Shown here piece after piece: positions 17,325-24,507 of a DNA stretch of 64,000 nt. The stretch's first letter is position 1, and the number at the start of each line of letters is the position of its first letter. The notes under the pieces were generated by a model. That model was not told the DNA's origin and searched no databases. It saw only the letters and a program-made list of their open reading frames with translations. The stretch is from Pectinatus haikarae (GTDB taxonomy: Bacteria > Bacillota > Negativicutes > Selenomonadales > Selenomonadaceae): the NCBI RefSeq assembly GCF_030813505.1, contig NZ_JAUSUE010000001.1. One strand, given 5' to 3'. The position numbers were made by a program, and so were the translations under genes.

Positions 17325-17879
17325 CAAATACATTGTATAGAGCTTGGTTTATTATGGCTGGACGCCCATCCCGATATATCCACTCCTGCTATGTACAATC
17401 ATGAACATGCTATGGTTCTGAGAAATTTATTAGGAGAGGGTGACCCAGAATTTTCTTCTGAAGTAAAATTCCCTATAAAATCTAACATGGTAATGTACGG
17501 TGGTCTGAAGGAAATTCCCCCAAGCGAAAAGAAGATAGTAAATCGGTTAGGCTTACGCTGGGCAAGTCCGAAAGCCTTAGCAGAAACTAGTGCTCCTGTA
17601 CTGGACTGGCTGACTAAAAACCAAATAAAGCATCTTGCGGTTCACTTTGATTTGGATGTTTTGGACCCTTCTCTGTTCCGCTCCCTGCTTTTTTCTAAAC
17701 CGGGAGAGCCTCCATTTAACGCTCCCAGCGGAGATATGACATTGCAGCAGATCGCCCGGCTTATTCATGATATCTACAAGCAAACAGATGTAGTAGGATT
17801 ATCCATAGCAGAGCATCTTCCTTGGGATGCCCTCAATCTGCGAAATTTTATGACTGCTATCCCAATATTCAAACAATAA
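17325..17879 (+). pseudogene. Arginase/agmatinase-family remnant lacking its N-terminus
   Basis: The conceptual frame starts after a stop at 17322 with IELGLLWLDAHPDIST, matching the first metal-binding motif (DAHPD) of the ureohydrolase family, and continues to HFDLDVLDP, the second metal-binding motif, and GLSIAEHLPWDA near the end. About 100 N-terminal residues expected for an arginase are absent, and no ribosome site precedes the first internal ATG at 17391. The preceding bases do not encode arginase in any frame that I can see. It is therefore most likely a 5'-truncated pseudogene. The remaining C-terminal part is well conserved, so the loss may be recent. Confidence 0.8.
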
Positions 17880-17899
17880 ACATACCATAAAAACCACAA

Positions 17900-17947
17900 A
17901 ATGAGGCTGCTGCATAAGTAAAAAATCACTCATGCAGCAGCCTCATT
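17900..17947. terminator. Bidirectional terminator
   Basis: Perfect 16-base arms AATGAGGCTGCTGCAT (17900-17915) and its complement (17932-17947) lie between the converging arginase remnant and antiterminator gene. Confidence 0.85.
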
Positions 17948-17992
17948 ATTTCTCTATAATTTTATTTTATATAATATCATAATACAAGTTAT

Positions 17993-18831
17993 TTAGATTA
18001 CACGCTGGATATGTAAGGCAAGTAAACTGATTTCTTCCGGAAAAACATCTGTCTGAAGCTCGCTAACAATGTCAGTGCAGATTTCCGCAGCTAGTGCATA
18101 GGCCTGAGGAAAACTGGTTTGCACATATTTATTCATATCGACCGAAATGCGCTCGTGTTTTTTGATGCGCAAAATCATATAAGAAACATGACTCATAAGT
18201 CGATTATATTTGAGCGTATTCTTGGAAAAATTGCGATTTAAAGCAAGTTCAATCTTGTGAATGAGAATGGCAGCAAGTTTGGCATCTGCAAGACTTGCTG
18301 CTGCATTTTCACCCGAAAGCCCAGCGTGAATATGCAGCGAAAGATACCCAGTTTCTTCGACTGGCAGATGGATGCCAATTTTACGATAAATGACATTCAG
18401 TCCTTTCTTGGCTATATGATATTCATCCGGGAACATGGACATAATATCATGGTGAAATGGATTGGGTAATAATACCCCATTATAACTGCGCTTTACAGCC
18501 ATGGCAATATGGTCGGCCATGGGCAGCAAAATATCTTTATTGATGTCCTGGAATTTTTTTCTGCCTCACTGATGATCTGCACCGCAATTTCAATAAAAAT
18601 TGGATTAATGCTGTTGATTTTCTGTAATGCGCTGTTATTTCCATCGTTTGTCAGTGTATAAATTTTAGCATCATGAGTATCCTCAAGCCGTTCGCCATTC
18701 TTACGTCCAAATCCCAAACCTTTACCAATCAAAATGACTTCATGATGATCGCTGTCAAGTGCCAGAAGACTGTTGTTATTTAATGCCTTGATAATCCGGT
18801 ACGTAAAAGCTCCCCCCCTTGCAGACAACAA
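17993..18831 (-). pseudogene. BglG/GlcT-type PTS antiterminator, frameshifted
   Basis: Two overlapping frames together make one antiterminator. The first (from about 18831) encodes the RNA-binding CAT domain (YRIIKALNNNS, then IGKGLGFGRKNGERL) and the beginning of PRD1. The second (to 17993) encodes the rest of PRD1 and PRD2. They are joined by a run of seven A on the coding strand (T run at 18554-18560); one more A would restore a continuous protein through AEKKFQDI. In addition the codon at the expected start, just after AAGGGGGGGAG, is ACG (18802-18804) rather than ATG. The gene probably controlled the PTS gene upstream and appears broken, unless slippage and a weak start rescue it. Confidence 0.88.
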
Positions 18832-18890
18832 TTATTATTTATTATACCTTATAACAAGAAACTTCGTCATCTGCAGGAGGATTTTTTCTG

Positions 18891-21050
18891 TTATTTTTCT
18901 AAATAGGCAACTTCAGCAAGTGCTTCAATTTCACCAATCTTTTCCATATGAATTTCTTCATTTTCCTGCAGGCCTGTGAAAATTACGAGGCAAGCATCAG
19001 AAGCGGCTTTTTCCCTTATAAATGCTGCATCAAATTGCATGAGTTTATCACCTTTTTTAACCTGCTGGCCCTTTTCAACAAAGACTTCAAACCCTTGTCC
19101 TTTCAGGTTGACGGTATCTATACCAATATGCAGCAGATATTCCACTCCGTCTGATGTTTTCATACCTATGGCGTGTTTTGTATCAAAAACAAAAACTACC
19201 TCTCCATCGTCCGGAGCGACAACGGTGCCGTCCGAAGGATAGACGAAATAACCATCACCCATCATTTTACTGGAGAAAGCAGTATCAGGCGCTTCTGTGA
19301 TCGGATGCACTGTGCCGTTAAACGGGGAATAAAGTGCATGCTTTTGTCTGATTACCGCTGTTTTCGTTTCCATTTCGAAAACTTTTGCCGCAGAACCTGC
19401 CGACGTCATTACGTCAAGTTCCGGTTCTGTTTCCGGAGCCGTTTGCAAATAAGTATCAAGATTGGTTTTGATAACAGTCACTTTAGGTCCATAGACGACC
19501 TGGACCCCAGTACCCTTGACTATCACTCCGACTGCACCCGTGGCCTTGAGCATTTTTTCATCGACGAGCGAAGAATCCTTAACTGAGCAGCGCAGCCGAG
19601 TTGCGCAGCAATCGACAGAAGTGATATTTCCTCTGCTGCCGAGGGCACGTGCGATAAGACTGCTCATTTCATCCGTATCGGCAGCATTGATACTGCCTTT
19701 ATTTTTACGAGAGTTGACATCGGCTTTCATATAAAGCTTTGTTTCTTGATCATCATCCTCACGCCCGGGAGTTTTAAGATTGAATTTCTTGATGAGAAAA
19801 GTGAAAATAAAATAATAAAGAAAAAAATAAACAATGCCGACAGGAATGATATACATCCAGCTTGTTTTATCATTCCCCTGCAGAATGCCGAAAATAAAAA
19901 GATCAAGCAGTCCGCCGGAAAAAGTAAGCCCTACCGCTATGTTCAGCATGTGCGCGATCATATAGGCGGCACCGGCAAGTACGACTTGTACATAAAAGAG
20001 CATCGGTGCAACAAACAGGAAGGAAAATTCGATTGGTTCTGTAATACCGGTCAGCATACATGTCAGCGCCGCTGAAAGAAGCAACCCCTTGGCTATGCGT
20101 TTTTTCTCCGGCCGTGCGCAACGATACATCGCAAGAGCGGCACCAGGCAACCCGAATATCATGAAAATAAATTCACCGGAAAAATATCGCGTGGCATCAG
20201 CACTGAAATGCGTTACATCAGGCGAGGCAAGCTGAGCAAAGAAAATATTCTGGCCTCCCTGAATGAGATTGCCATCTACCATCATAGAGCCGCCGACGCC
20301 TGTCTGCCAGAATGGCAGATAAAAAACATGATGCAGTCCAAATGGAATAAGTGCACGCTTTACGATGCCGAAAATGAGTGTGCCAATATACCCCGTACCT
20401 GTGACAAGTCCGCCAAGAGAAAAAATTGCGTTCTGGGCAATCGGCCAAATGAAATACATTAAAATACCTACAAAAAGATAAACTATTGTGGAAATAATCG
20501 GAATAAATCTTGCTCCTCCAAAAAAGGAAAGTGCGTCTGGCAGTACTATCTTATGATATCGATTATGCAGCCAGGCTACACCGATACCGACGATGATTCC
20601 GCCGAATACCCCCATCTGCAGAGACGTAATGCCGGTGGTATTTGCTATGGTTCCTTCCAGTACTCCCGGGGCAACCGTACCGTCCGGCAGAACCTTTCCT
20701 GTAAGCTGAAGAACGGCATTGCAGGAAACATGCATAACAAAAAAGGCAATCATGGCAGAAAGAGCCGCAACCTCTTTTTCGGCTTTCGCCATACCAATAG
20801 CGACCCCAACGGCAAAAATAATCGGCAGATTGCCAAAGATAATATTGCCTGCGCTGCTCATTATAGTAAGCAGTGCATGAAGTACAGTACCATTTCCCAG
20901 AATACCTTCAAGACCATACATCTTAATTGTATTGGCGTTAGTAAACGAACTGCCGATACCTAAAAGCAGCCCGGCAATCGGCAGGATGGCAACCGGCAGC
21001 ATAAAACTGCGGCCGACACGTTGCAGCACGCTGAAAATTTCGTCTTTCAT
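18891..21050 (-). CDS. PTS glucose-family transporter, EIICBA fusion
   Basis: The 719-residue protein contains a glucose/N-acetylglucosamine-type EIIC membrane domain (about 1-420, with RALIPFGLHHVFYLPFW and GITEPIEFSF), an EIIB domain with the phosphorylated Cys in DCCATRLRC (about residue 480) and an EIIA domain with the active His in LLHIGIDTV (about 640). It imports and phosphorylates a hexose at the expense of PEP. Glucose is more likely than GlcNAc from overall pattern, but this is not certain. Expression should depend on antitermination at the leader RAT/terminator at 21133-21206. Confidence 0.92.
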   Translation of the reverse strand: MKDEIFSVLQRVGRSFMLPVAILPIAGLLLGIGSSFTNANTIKMYGLEGILGNGTVLHALLTIMSSAGNIIFGNLPIIFAVGVAIGMAKAEKEVAALSAMIAFFVMHVSCNAVLQLTGKVLPDGTVAPGVLEGTIANTTGITSLQMGVFGGIIVGIGVAWLHNRYHKIVLPDALSFFGGARFIPIISTIVYLFVGILMYFIWPIAQNAIFSLGGLVTGTGYIGTLIFGIVKRALIPFGLHHVFYLPFWQTGVGGSMMVDGNLIQGGQNIFFAQLASPDVTHFSADATRYFSGEFIFMIFGLPGAALAMYRCARPEKKRIAKGLLLSAALTCMLTGITEPIEFSFLFVAPMLFYVQVVLAGAAYMIAHMLNIAVGLTFSGGLLDLFIFGILQGNDKTSWMYIIPVGIVYFFLYYFIFTFLIKKFNLKTPGREDDDQETKLYMKADVNSRKNKGSINAADTDEMSSLIARALGSRGNITSVDCCATRLRCSVKDSSLVDEKMLKATGAVGVIVKGTGVQVVYGPKVTVIKTNLDTYLQTAPETEPELDVMTSAGSAAKVFEMETKTAVIRQKHALYSPFNGTVHPITEAPDTAFSSKMMGDGYFVYPSDGTVVAPDDGEVVFVFDTKHAIGMKTSDGVEYLLHIGIDTVNLKGQGFEVFVEKGQQVKKGDKLMQFDAAFIREKAASDACLVIFTGLQENEEIHMEKIGEIEALAEVAYLEK

Positions 21051-21132
21051 AAATCTTATCCCTTCTTTCTGTGCTACGATAACGTAACTAAAATTATTGT
21101 TTTTCTATCTACTAAACTAAAATAAAGCCTAT

Positions 21133-21183
21133 AAAAAAAGCATTAACTATACTCCGCCTTTTTCAGCGAAGAATAGTTAATGC
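21133..21183 (-). terminator. Leader terminator of the PTS gene
   Basis: On the minus strand GCATTAACTAT (21183-21173) pairs with ATAGTTAATGC (21150-21140), an inner stem TTCGC/GCGGA extends it, and seven U follow. Its left arm overlaps the RAT element, so antiterminator binding would block folding. Confidence 0.88.
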
Positions 21184-21206
21184 CTGCCTTACCAGTAACA
21201 CACTAA
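21176..21206 (-). promoter_or_regulatory. RAT element (ribonucleic antiterminator target)
   Basis: The minus strand reads GTGTGTTACTGGTAAGGCAG then GCATTAAC, close to the BglG/LicT-family RAT consensus (GTTACTG, five variable bases, GCAGGC). This is the binding site for the CAT domain of the adjacent antiterminator. Confidence 0.85.
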
Positions 21207-21235
21207 TATATATCCATATTATAAAGCTATGACAA
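21207..21235 (-). promoter_or_regulatory. Promoter of the PTS gene
   Basis: TTGTCA (21230-21235) and TATATA (21207-21212) are 17 bases apart on the minus strand and lead directly into the RAT/terminator leader. Confidence 0.65.
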
Positions 21236-21275
21236 ATAAATTGCAAGTCTGCATGAAAACTAATACTGAATTTAT

Positions 21276-21660
21276 TTATTGGATTAGAGCTCCGTGAATC
21301 TGATGCTTATTAAACCATTTGACATAATCGTATAATCCCAACCGAGGAAGCCTTGCTTGTGGAGCTTAACCCTCATTTATCGAGTCCCATAGATTTTTCG
21401 ATTTTTGCGGAAAATCTCCACAATGGCTTGAGTTAGTTCATCATCTTTCTTTCGTTCCTGCAAATCGTAATAATATATTATTTTCGCCATTGTCTTTTTT
21501 ATTTCTGCTCCGATATAATATTTCTCATCATCCTCAGTATTTTCGTTATTCTCTAAAAAAAGCTTCAATAATCGCTGTGAGTAACGGCCTAAAGTGCCCA
21601 AATCACTATAAACGGTATCAATACTACATTTTTTATTCCATAGCTTCCATTATTTTTTCC
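21276..21660 (-). mobile_element. IS3-family transposase remnant
   Basis: Two disconnected fragments of an IS3-family OrfB are visible on the minus strand. One, ending at 21377, contains IYYYDLQERKKDDELTQ and IVEIFRKNRKIYGTR, which fits the helical region before the DDE core. The other, ending at a stop at 21276-21278, reads LYDYVKWFNKHQIHGAL, the typical C-terminus. The DDE core between them is deleted. No terminal inverted repeats were identified. Confidence 0.75.
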
Positions 21661-21681
21661 CAATTTTCCCCAAAAATGCAC

Positions 21682-21710
21682 AAAAAAATCTCCCAGCAAA
21701 ACGCTGGAAG
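21682..21710 (-). terminator. Terminator of the interrupted tRNA-Arg gene
   Basis: CTTCCAGC (21703-21710 complement) pairs with GCTGGGAG with one G-U pair, followed on the minus strand by seven T. It lies 15 bases after the tRNA 3' end, as expected for a native tRNA transcription unit. Confidence 0.75.
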
Positions 21711-21724
21711 CTTTGATTTTACTA

Positions 21725-21769
21725 TGGTGCACCAAGCAGGATTCGAACCTGCGACACACGGCTTAGAAG
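21725..21769 (-). other. Prophage attachment site: 3' half of tRNA-Arg(UCU)
   Basis: The minus strand carries tRNA positions about 32-76: anticodon loop CTTCTAA (anticodon UCU, U33 and A37 in place), anticodon 3' stem GCCGT, T arm GCAGG-TTCGAAT-CCTGC, acceptor strand TTGGTGC, discriminator A and encoded CCA. The sequence 5' of the anticodon loop does not continue as tRNA. A 3'-half fragment followed by the native terminator is the usual footprint of integration by a tyrosine recombinase; the intact tRNA gene should lie at the other prophage end, beyond 64000. Confidence 0.88.
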
Positions 21770-21790
21770 TTTGACATATAAATGGCCTGT

Positions 21791-21868
21791 AAAGCTTGAT
21801 ATATAAGAGGTTAAGTCAATTTATTTTGTTTTGCGATGATATTCTAAAATATTGATATATCAAGCTTT
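21791..21868. repeat. Inverted repeat beside the attachment site
   Basis: AAAGCTTGATATAT (21791-21804) and its exact complement (21855-21868) are 50 bases apart, just inside the prophage end. They could be integrase arm sites or a weak terminator for the operon to the right. The rest of 21770-21989 shows no gene. Confidence 0.5.
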
Positions 21869-21989
21869 TGTTGACTGTTTATAATTACTGTTACTCCCTG
21901 ATTGCTCCCCAGGTTTGAGGCTGATTACTGAAAATCTGAGAAAACATTATAGATAGAGCTTTTTTATTAAAGCACATATATAAACAAAT

Positions 21990-22658
21990 TTAGGATAGCA
22001 TGTATTTATAAAAATAATTTTTTAAGTAACTTGGGGAACAATATCGTTTAAGTGATTTTACTTCAGCCATAGAAAATGTTGTTATTTTAATATTAGATAA
22101 TTTAATCGTACGTTCATTGTAAATATTTACAAGCTTCAAAACTTCATTAATTAGTTTAACTATGTTAGGTTGTTTAGATGATATTATATCTTGTAATATA
22201 ATAATAGTATCATTATTATATTCTTTTTTAACATGAATAGAATTTGAATATTTAGCATATATACTGTACAAAACCTGATAATCAATATTAGTATGTTTTA
22301 ATTTAGCCTTTAGTTCCCTATAAGCGAGTTTATCTATTTTATTGAAATCACTATCAATGCTTATAGAATATAGATATTTTAATAATGATTCGACCATAAT
22401 TCTAAATAATATATTTATTCCGGTTGAATCATTTAATGGAAGATATAATAAAAGTTTATTTAAAGCATCTTGAAATCTAGATAAAAATATCTCCCAACAA
22501 TCATTATCATTTTGAATAGCATATTTGCTTAATATAGAAATAGATAAATTTACCTCTTGTATTATTTTATAAAAATCATAGATATTAATATTTTTTGCAA
22601 TAGCTGATTCCGGAAAATTTTTTTTTATAAATTCTAAATATAAATTAGTTTCATCCAT
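21990..22658 (-). CDS. Unrecognised helical protein, third gene of the ParA-like operon
   Basis: The 222-residue protein is not recognised. It is predicted to be mostly alpha-helical, rich in Ile, Lys, Asn and Tyr, without signal peptide or membrane helix. A segment RIMVESLLKYLYSI followed later by YSIYAKYSNSIHVKKEY is reminiscent of HEPN-like or Abi-type helical proteins, but the catalytic R-x4-6-H signature is not clear. Its ATG overlaps the stop of the preceding gene by 8 bases, so translation is coupled. Base composition is more AT-rich than the phage core. A role in defence, partition or exclusion is a guess from context. Confidence 0.7.
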   Translation of the reverse strand: MDETNLYLEFIKKNFPESAIAKNINIYDFYKIIQEVNLSISILSKYAIQNDNDCWEIFLSRFQDALNKLLLYLPLNDSTGINILFRIMVESLLKYLYSISIDSDFNKIDKLAYRELKAKLKHTNIDYQVLYSIYAKYSNSIHVKKEYNNDTIIILQDIISSKQPNIVKLINEVLKLVNIYNERTIKLSNIKITTFSMAEVKSLKRYCSPSYLKNYFYKYMLS

Positions 22659-23070
22659 TAAGTTTATTCCTTGAATATTTTAATAGCAATTCTTTCATAT
22701 AATTATTTTTGTTATAAGTTATATTTCTTTTTTTATTTTTGTCAGCTAATACAGTGTCAGAACAATCTTCATAATATTGGAATATTATTTCACATATAGT
22801 AGATTTATACTCTAATACTTGATCATCACTAGAACCTAATATTATCTTTAAAAACTTTCCTAATAATAGTATTCTATTTTTAAATACATAATCTTTAAAA
22901 GACAGATTTAACTTATCTAAAAAAGGTTGAATATCCTTTGTGTGTTTAAAATAATCTTTAGAAAGAAAGAATGTTGGTATAATAGAGCATAACTCAAATT
23001 TTATTTTTTCTGGCTGATTAGTATTTTTTAAAGTTTTTATGTTAATAAAAAAAAGTGTATTATTCTCCAT
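22651..23070 (-). CDS. Unrecognised 139-residue protein, second gene of the ParA-like operon
   Basis: The protein matches no family I recognise. It is Lys- and Asn-rich with an apolar centre (FKNRILLLGKFLKIILG) and a basic C-terminus. There is no clear membrane segment. It overlaps the ParA-like gene by 11 bases and the next gene by 8, so the three proteins are probably made in fixed ratio. A small partner between a ParA ATPase and an effector-like protein could be an adaptor or a CTP- or DNA-binding ParB substitute, though no helix-turn-helix is visible. Confidence 0.65.
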   Translation of the reverse strand: MENNTLFFINIKTLKNTNQPEKIKFELCSIIPTFFLSKDYFKHTKDIQPFLDKLNLSFKDYVFKNRILLLGKFLKIILGSSDDQVLEYKSTICEIIFQYYEDCSDTVLADKNKKRNITYNKNNYMKELLLKYSRNKLNG

Positions 23071-23932
23071 TCAACTTTTTCATCCTTTCTATGAATTCTT
23101 TTCCTATCGCGGATAATTCATTTATCAAATTCTTATCTTGACGATCAATAATAAATTTTGATAGCTTTGTTATTGCCATTTTAGGATAATCAAAAAACAA
23201 GCTATCAAAAAAATACAAGTTGGAAAAAACACTCTTAATTCCACTCATGTTCGTATAATATGTTTTTGATTCAGAGTGAACCATTGTGAATATAACGCCT
23301 AGATTTTCTAGTTTTTTTACTTGAAAATTGGCACTATAAGTTTCTTGCATATCATTTATAACTCGCTCCAATAAATCTAATCCCAATAGAGAGTACGCAT
23401 CAGGTTTTAATGGTACAAAATAAAAGTCTGACGCTAACACAGCCGCTACTGTATAAAAAGAGTATGTAGGGGGACAATCAATAAAAATATAATCATATTC
23501 ATCTTTAAGATTATTTTTGTCAATAAAATTGAATAATCTTTGCTCTGAAGCACCTGTACCTGTTTCACGTTCCATAAACACTGTATCTAAATCTCCAGGA
23601 ATAATAGATAGTGTATTTGATAATTTTTTTATTACATTATCTATACTTGTGGAGGTTAAATGATGTTTACCCTTTAAAAACAATTTATCTATTGAAGGAA
23701 GTTCTTTTGATATCTTACAATCAATTAGTTTGGGTTCTCCTGTAGTTTTATCAATATCTAAAATATTAAACCGTTCAAATAATGACTGTGTACAATTTGA
23801 TTGTGGATCTATATCAATAACTAAAACTTCCTTATTTTCTACTTCACTAAAATAAACAGCAAGCTCTTTACATAGAGTTGTTTTCCCAACGCCTCCTTTC
23901 ATATTTAAAAACGAAATAACATTTCTTATCAT
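23060..23932 (-). CDS. ParA/MinD-like deviant Walker ATPase
   Basis: The 290-residue protein begins with a deviant Walker A NMKGGVGKTTLCKELA, has Walker A' VIDIDPQSNCTQSL and Walker B YIFIDCPPTYSFY, and so belongs to the ParA/Soj branch of SIMIBI ATPases. Such proteins form ATP dimers on DNA or partner proteins to position cargo. The frame opens at 23947, but the ATG at 23932 has GGGGGG 8 bases upstream and starts directly at the ATPase fold. No ParB with a recognisable DNA-binding domain and no parS cluster are nearby, unlike standard partition loci. It lies within 2.3 kb of the attachment site. Confidence 0.88.
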   Translation of the reverse strand: MIRNVISFLNMKGGVGKTTLCKELAVYFSEVENKEVLVIDIDPQSNCTQSLFERFNILDIDKTTGEPKLIDCKISKELPSIDKLFLKGKHHLTSTSIDNVIKKLSNTLSIIPGDLDTVFMERETGTGASEQRLFNFIDKNNLKDEYDYIFIDCPPTYSFYTVAAVLASDFYFVPLKPDAYSLLGLDLLERVINDMQETYSANFQVKKLENLGVIFTMVHSESKTYYTNMSGIKSVFSNLYFFDSLFFDYPKMAITKLSKFIIDRQDKNLINELSAIGKEFIERMKKLNGE

Positions 23933-23999
23933 ACTAATTCCCCCCATGAAAGATTAATATTGTTATTCGATATTTAATATGAAAATCCTATGAAATATA

Positions 24000-24027
24000 A
24001 TTATAATACTTTATTTAATAAATGTAA
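24000..24027 (-). promoter_or_regulatory. Candidate promoter of the ParA-like operon
   Basis: TTACAT (24022-24027) and TATAAT (24000-24005) are 16 bases apart on the minus strand, about 70 bases before the ParA start and downstream of a terminator that isolates it from upstream transcription. Confidence 0.5.
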
Positions 24028-24069
24028 CAACATATTTGGGTTATATGATCCTCCTTTAAACTAACCGCA

Positions 24070-24105
24070 TAAAAAAAAGTTCTACACCTACAAGATGTAG
24101 AACTT
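24070..24105 (-). terminator. Terminator of the peptide-ribozyme unit
   Basis: AAGTTCTACA (24078-24087 complement) and TGTAGAACTT (24096-24105) form a stem, and the minus strand continues with eight T. It ends the short unit that contains the 24-codon gene and the hammerhead-like RNA. Confidence 0.88.
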
Positions 24106-24120
24106 AATTAAATAAATATA

Positions 24121-24170
24121 TCCTTTCGCCTGAATTCCACAGGCTCATCAGTAAGCTTAGCTTAGAGGTC
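24121..24170 (-). ncRNA. Candidate type III hammerhead ribozyme
   Basis: On the minus strand the core CTGATGA (24151-24145) is followed by a five-pair stem II (GCCTG/CAGGC, loop TGGAATT), then GAAA (24127-24124). Immediately 5' of the core is a five-pair stem I (TAAGC/GCTTA, loop TAA), preceded by CTC as the NUH cleavage triplet. All invariant core bases of hammerhead ribozymes and the G10.1-C11.1 pair are present. Stem III is short: the A15.1-U16.1 pair plus two G-C pairs, possibly extended beyond a bulge. Predicted cleavage is between 24165 and 24164, exactly before the stop codon of the 24-codon gene. Confidence 0.65.
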
Positions 24171-24236
24171 GGGAGCATATGGTAAAATATCAACGATAAA
24201 CTCTAAAAGTAAAAATTTGGTAATAGTTAATTTCAT
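24162..24236 (-). CDS. 24-residue hydrophobic peptide
   Basis: A 25-codon frame starts with ATG behind a very strong AAGGGGGG site (24244-24251). The peptide starts MKLTITKFLLLEFIVDI and ends LPYAPDL: a basic N-terminus, a hydrophobic stretch and an acidic end. Type I toxins, holin-like peptides and short pheromones (such as SHP-type) share this build; the sequence does not decide among them. It has its own promoter and terminator and lies between the phage late operon and the ParA-like operon. The stop codon forms the first three bases of ribozyme stem I. Confidence 0.6.
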   Translation of the reverse strand: MKLTITKFLLLEFIVDILPYAPDL

Positions 24237-24327
24237 AATAAATCCCCCCTTGAGCATCAACACGATTTGATTATTACATATTATATAGCCTATCGTCATC
24301 AGTATAAAGGTAGCTACTCCCGTATAG

Positions 24328-24368
24328 ACATAATATCACATTATGTTTCGACATATATATTGTATCAA
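24328..24368 (-). promoter_or_regulatory. Promoter and palindromic operator of the peptide unit
   Basis: On the minus strand TTGATA (24363-24368) and CATAAT (24340-24345) are 17 bases apart. An inverted repeat ACATAAT-N5-ATTATGT (24328-24346) covers the -10 box, as expected for a repressor operator. The transcript would have a leader of about 95 bases before the peptide start. Confidence 0.6.
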
Positions 24369-24454
24369 AAAAAATATATGTTGTCCATCTAATATAATAT
24401 AAAAAGCAATATTATATTAATAAATTAACACTTTCAACAATTGATTATACTAAC

Positions 24455-24500
24455 CTAAAAAAGCCCCGGCACTGGTTTTTCACACCAACGCCGGGGCCTT
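24455..24500 (-). terminator. Terminator of the phage late operon
   Basis: GCCCCGGC (24463-24470) and GCCGGGGC (24490-24497) with an inner TTGGT/ACCAG helix form a strong stem followed by TTTTTT on the minus strand. It lies 8 bases after the last late gene. Confidence 0.92.
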
Positions 24501-24507
24501 AAAATTA

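Noticed and set aside
17219..17404. 61-codon plus-strand frame before the arginase remnant
   Set aside because: It overlaps the remnant in another frame and has no recognisable sequence or good ribosome site.
19173..20963. Several plus-strand frames opposite the PTS gene
   Set aside because: They are antisense to an intact EIICBA gene whose three domains and active sites are all in place.
24270..24300. Second CTGATGA in the leader of the 24-codon gene
   Set aside because: It is followed by CGATAGG without a stem II and GAAA, so it cannot form a hammerhead core.
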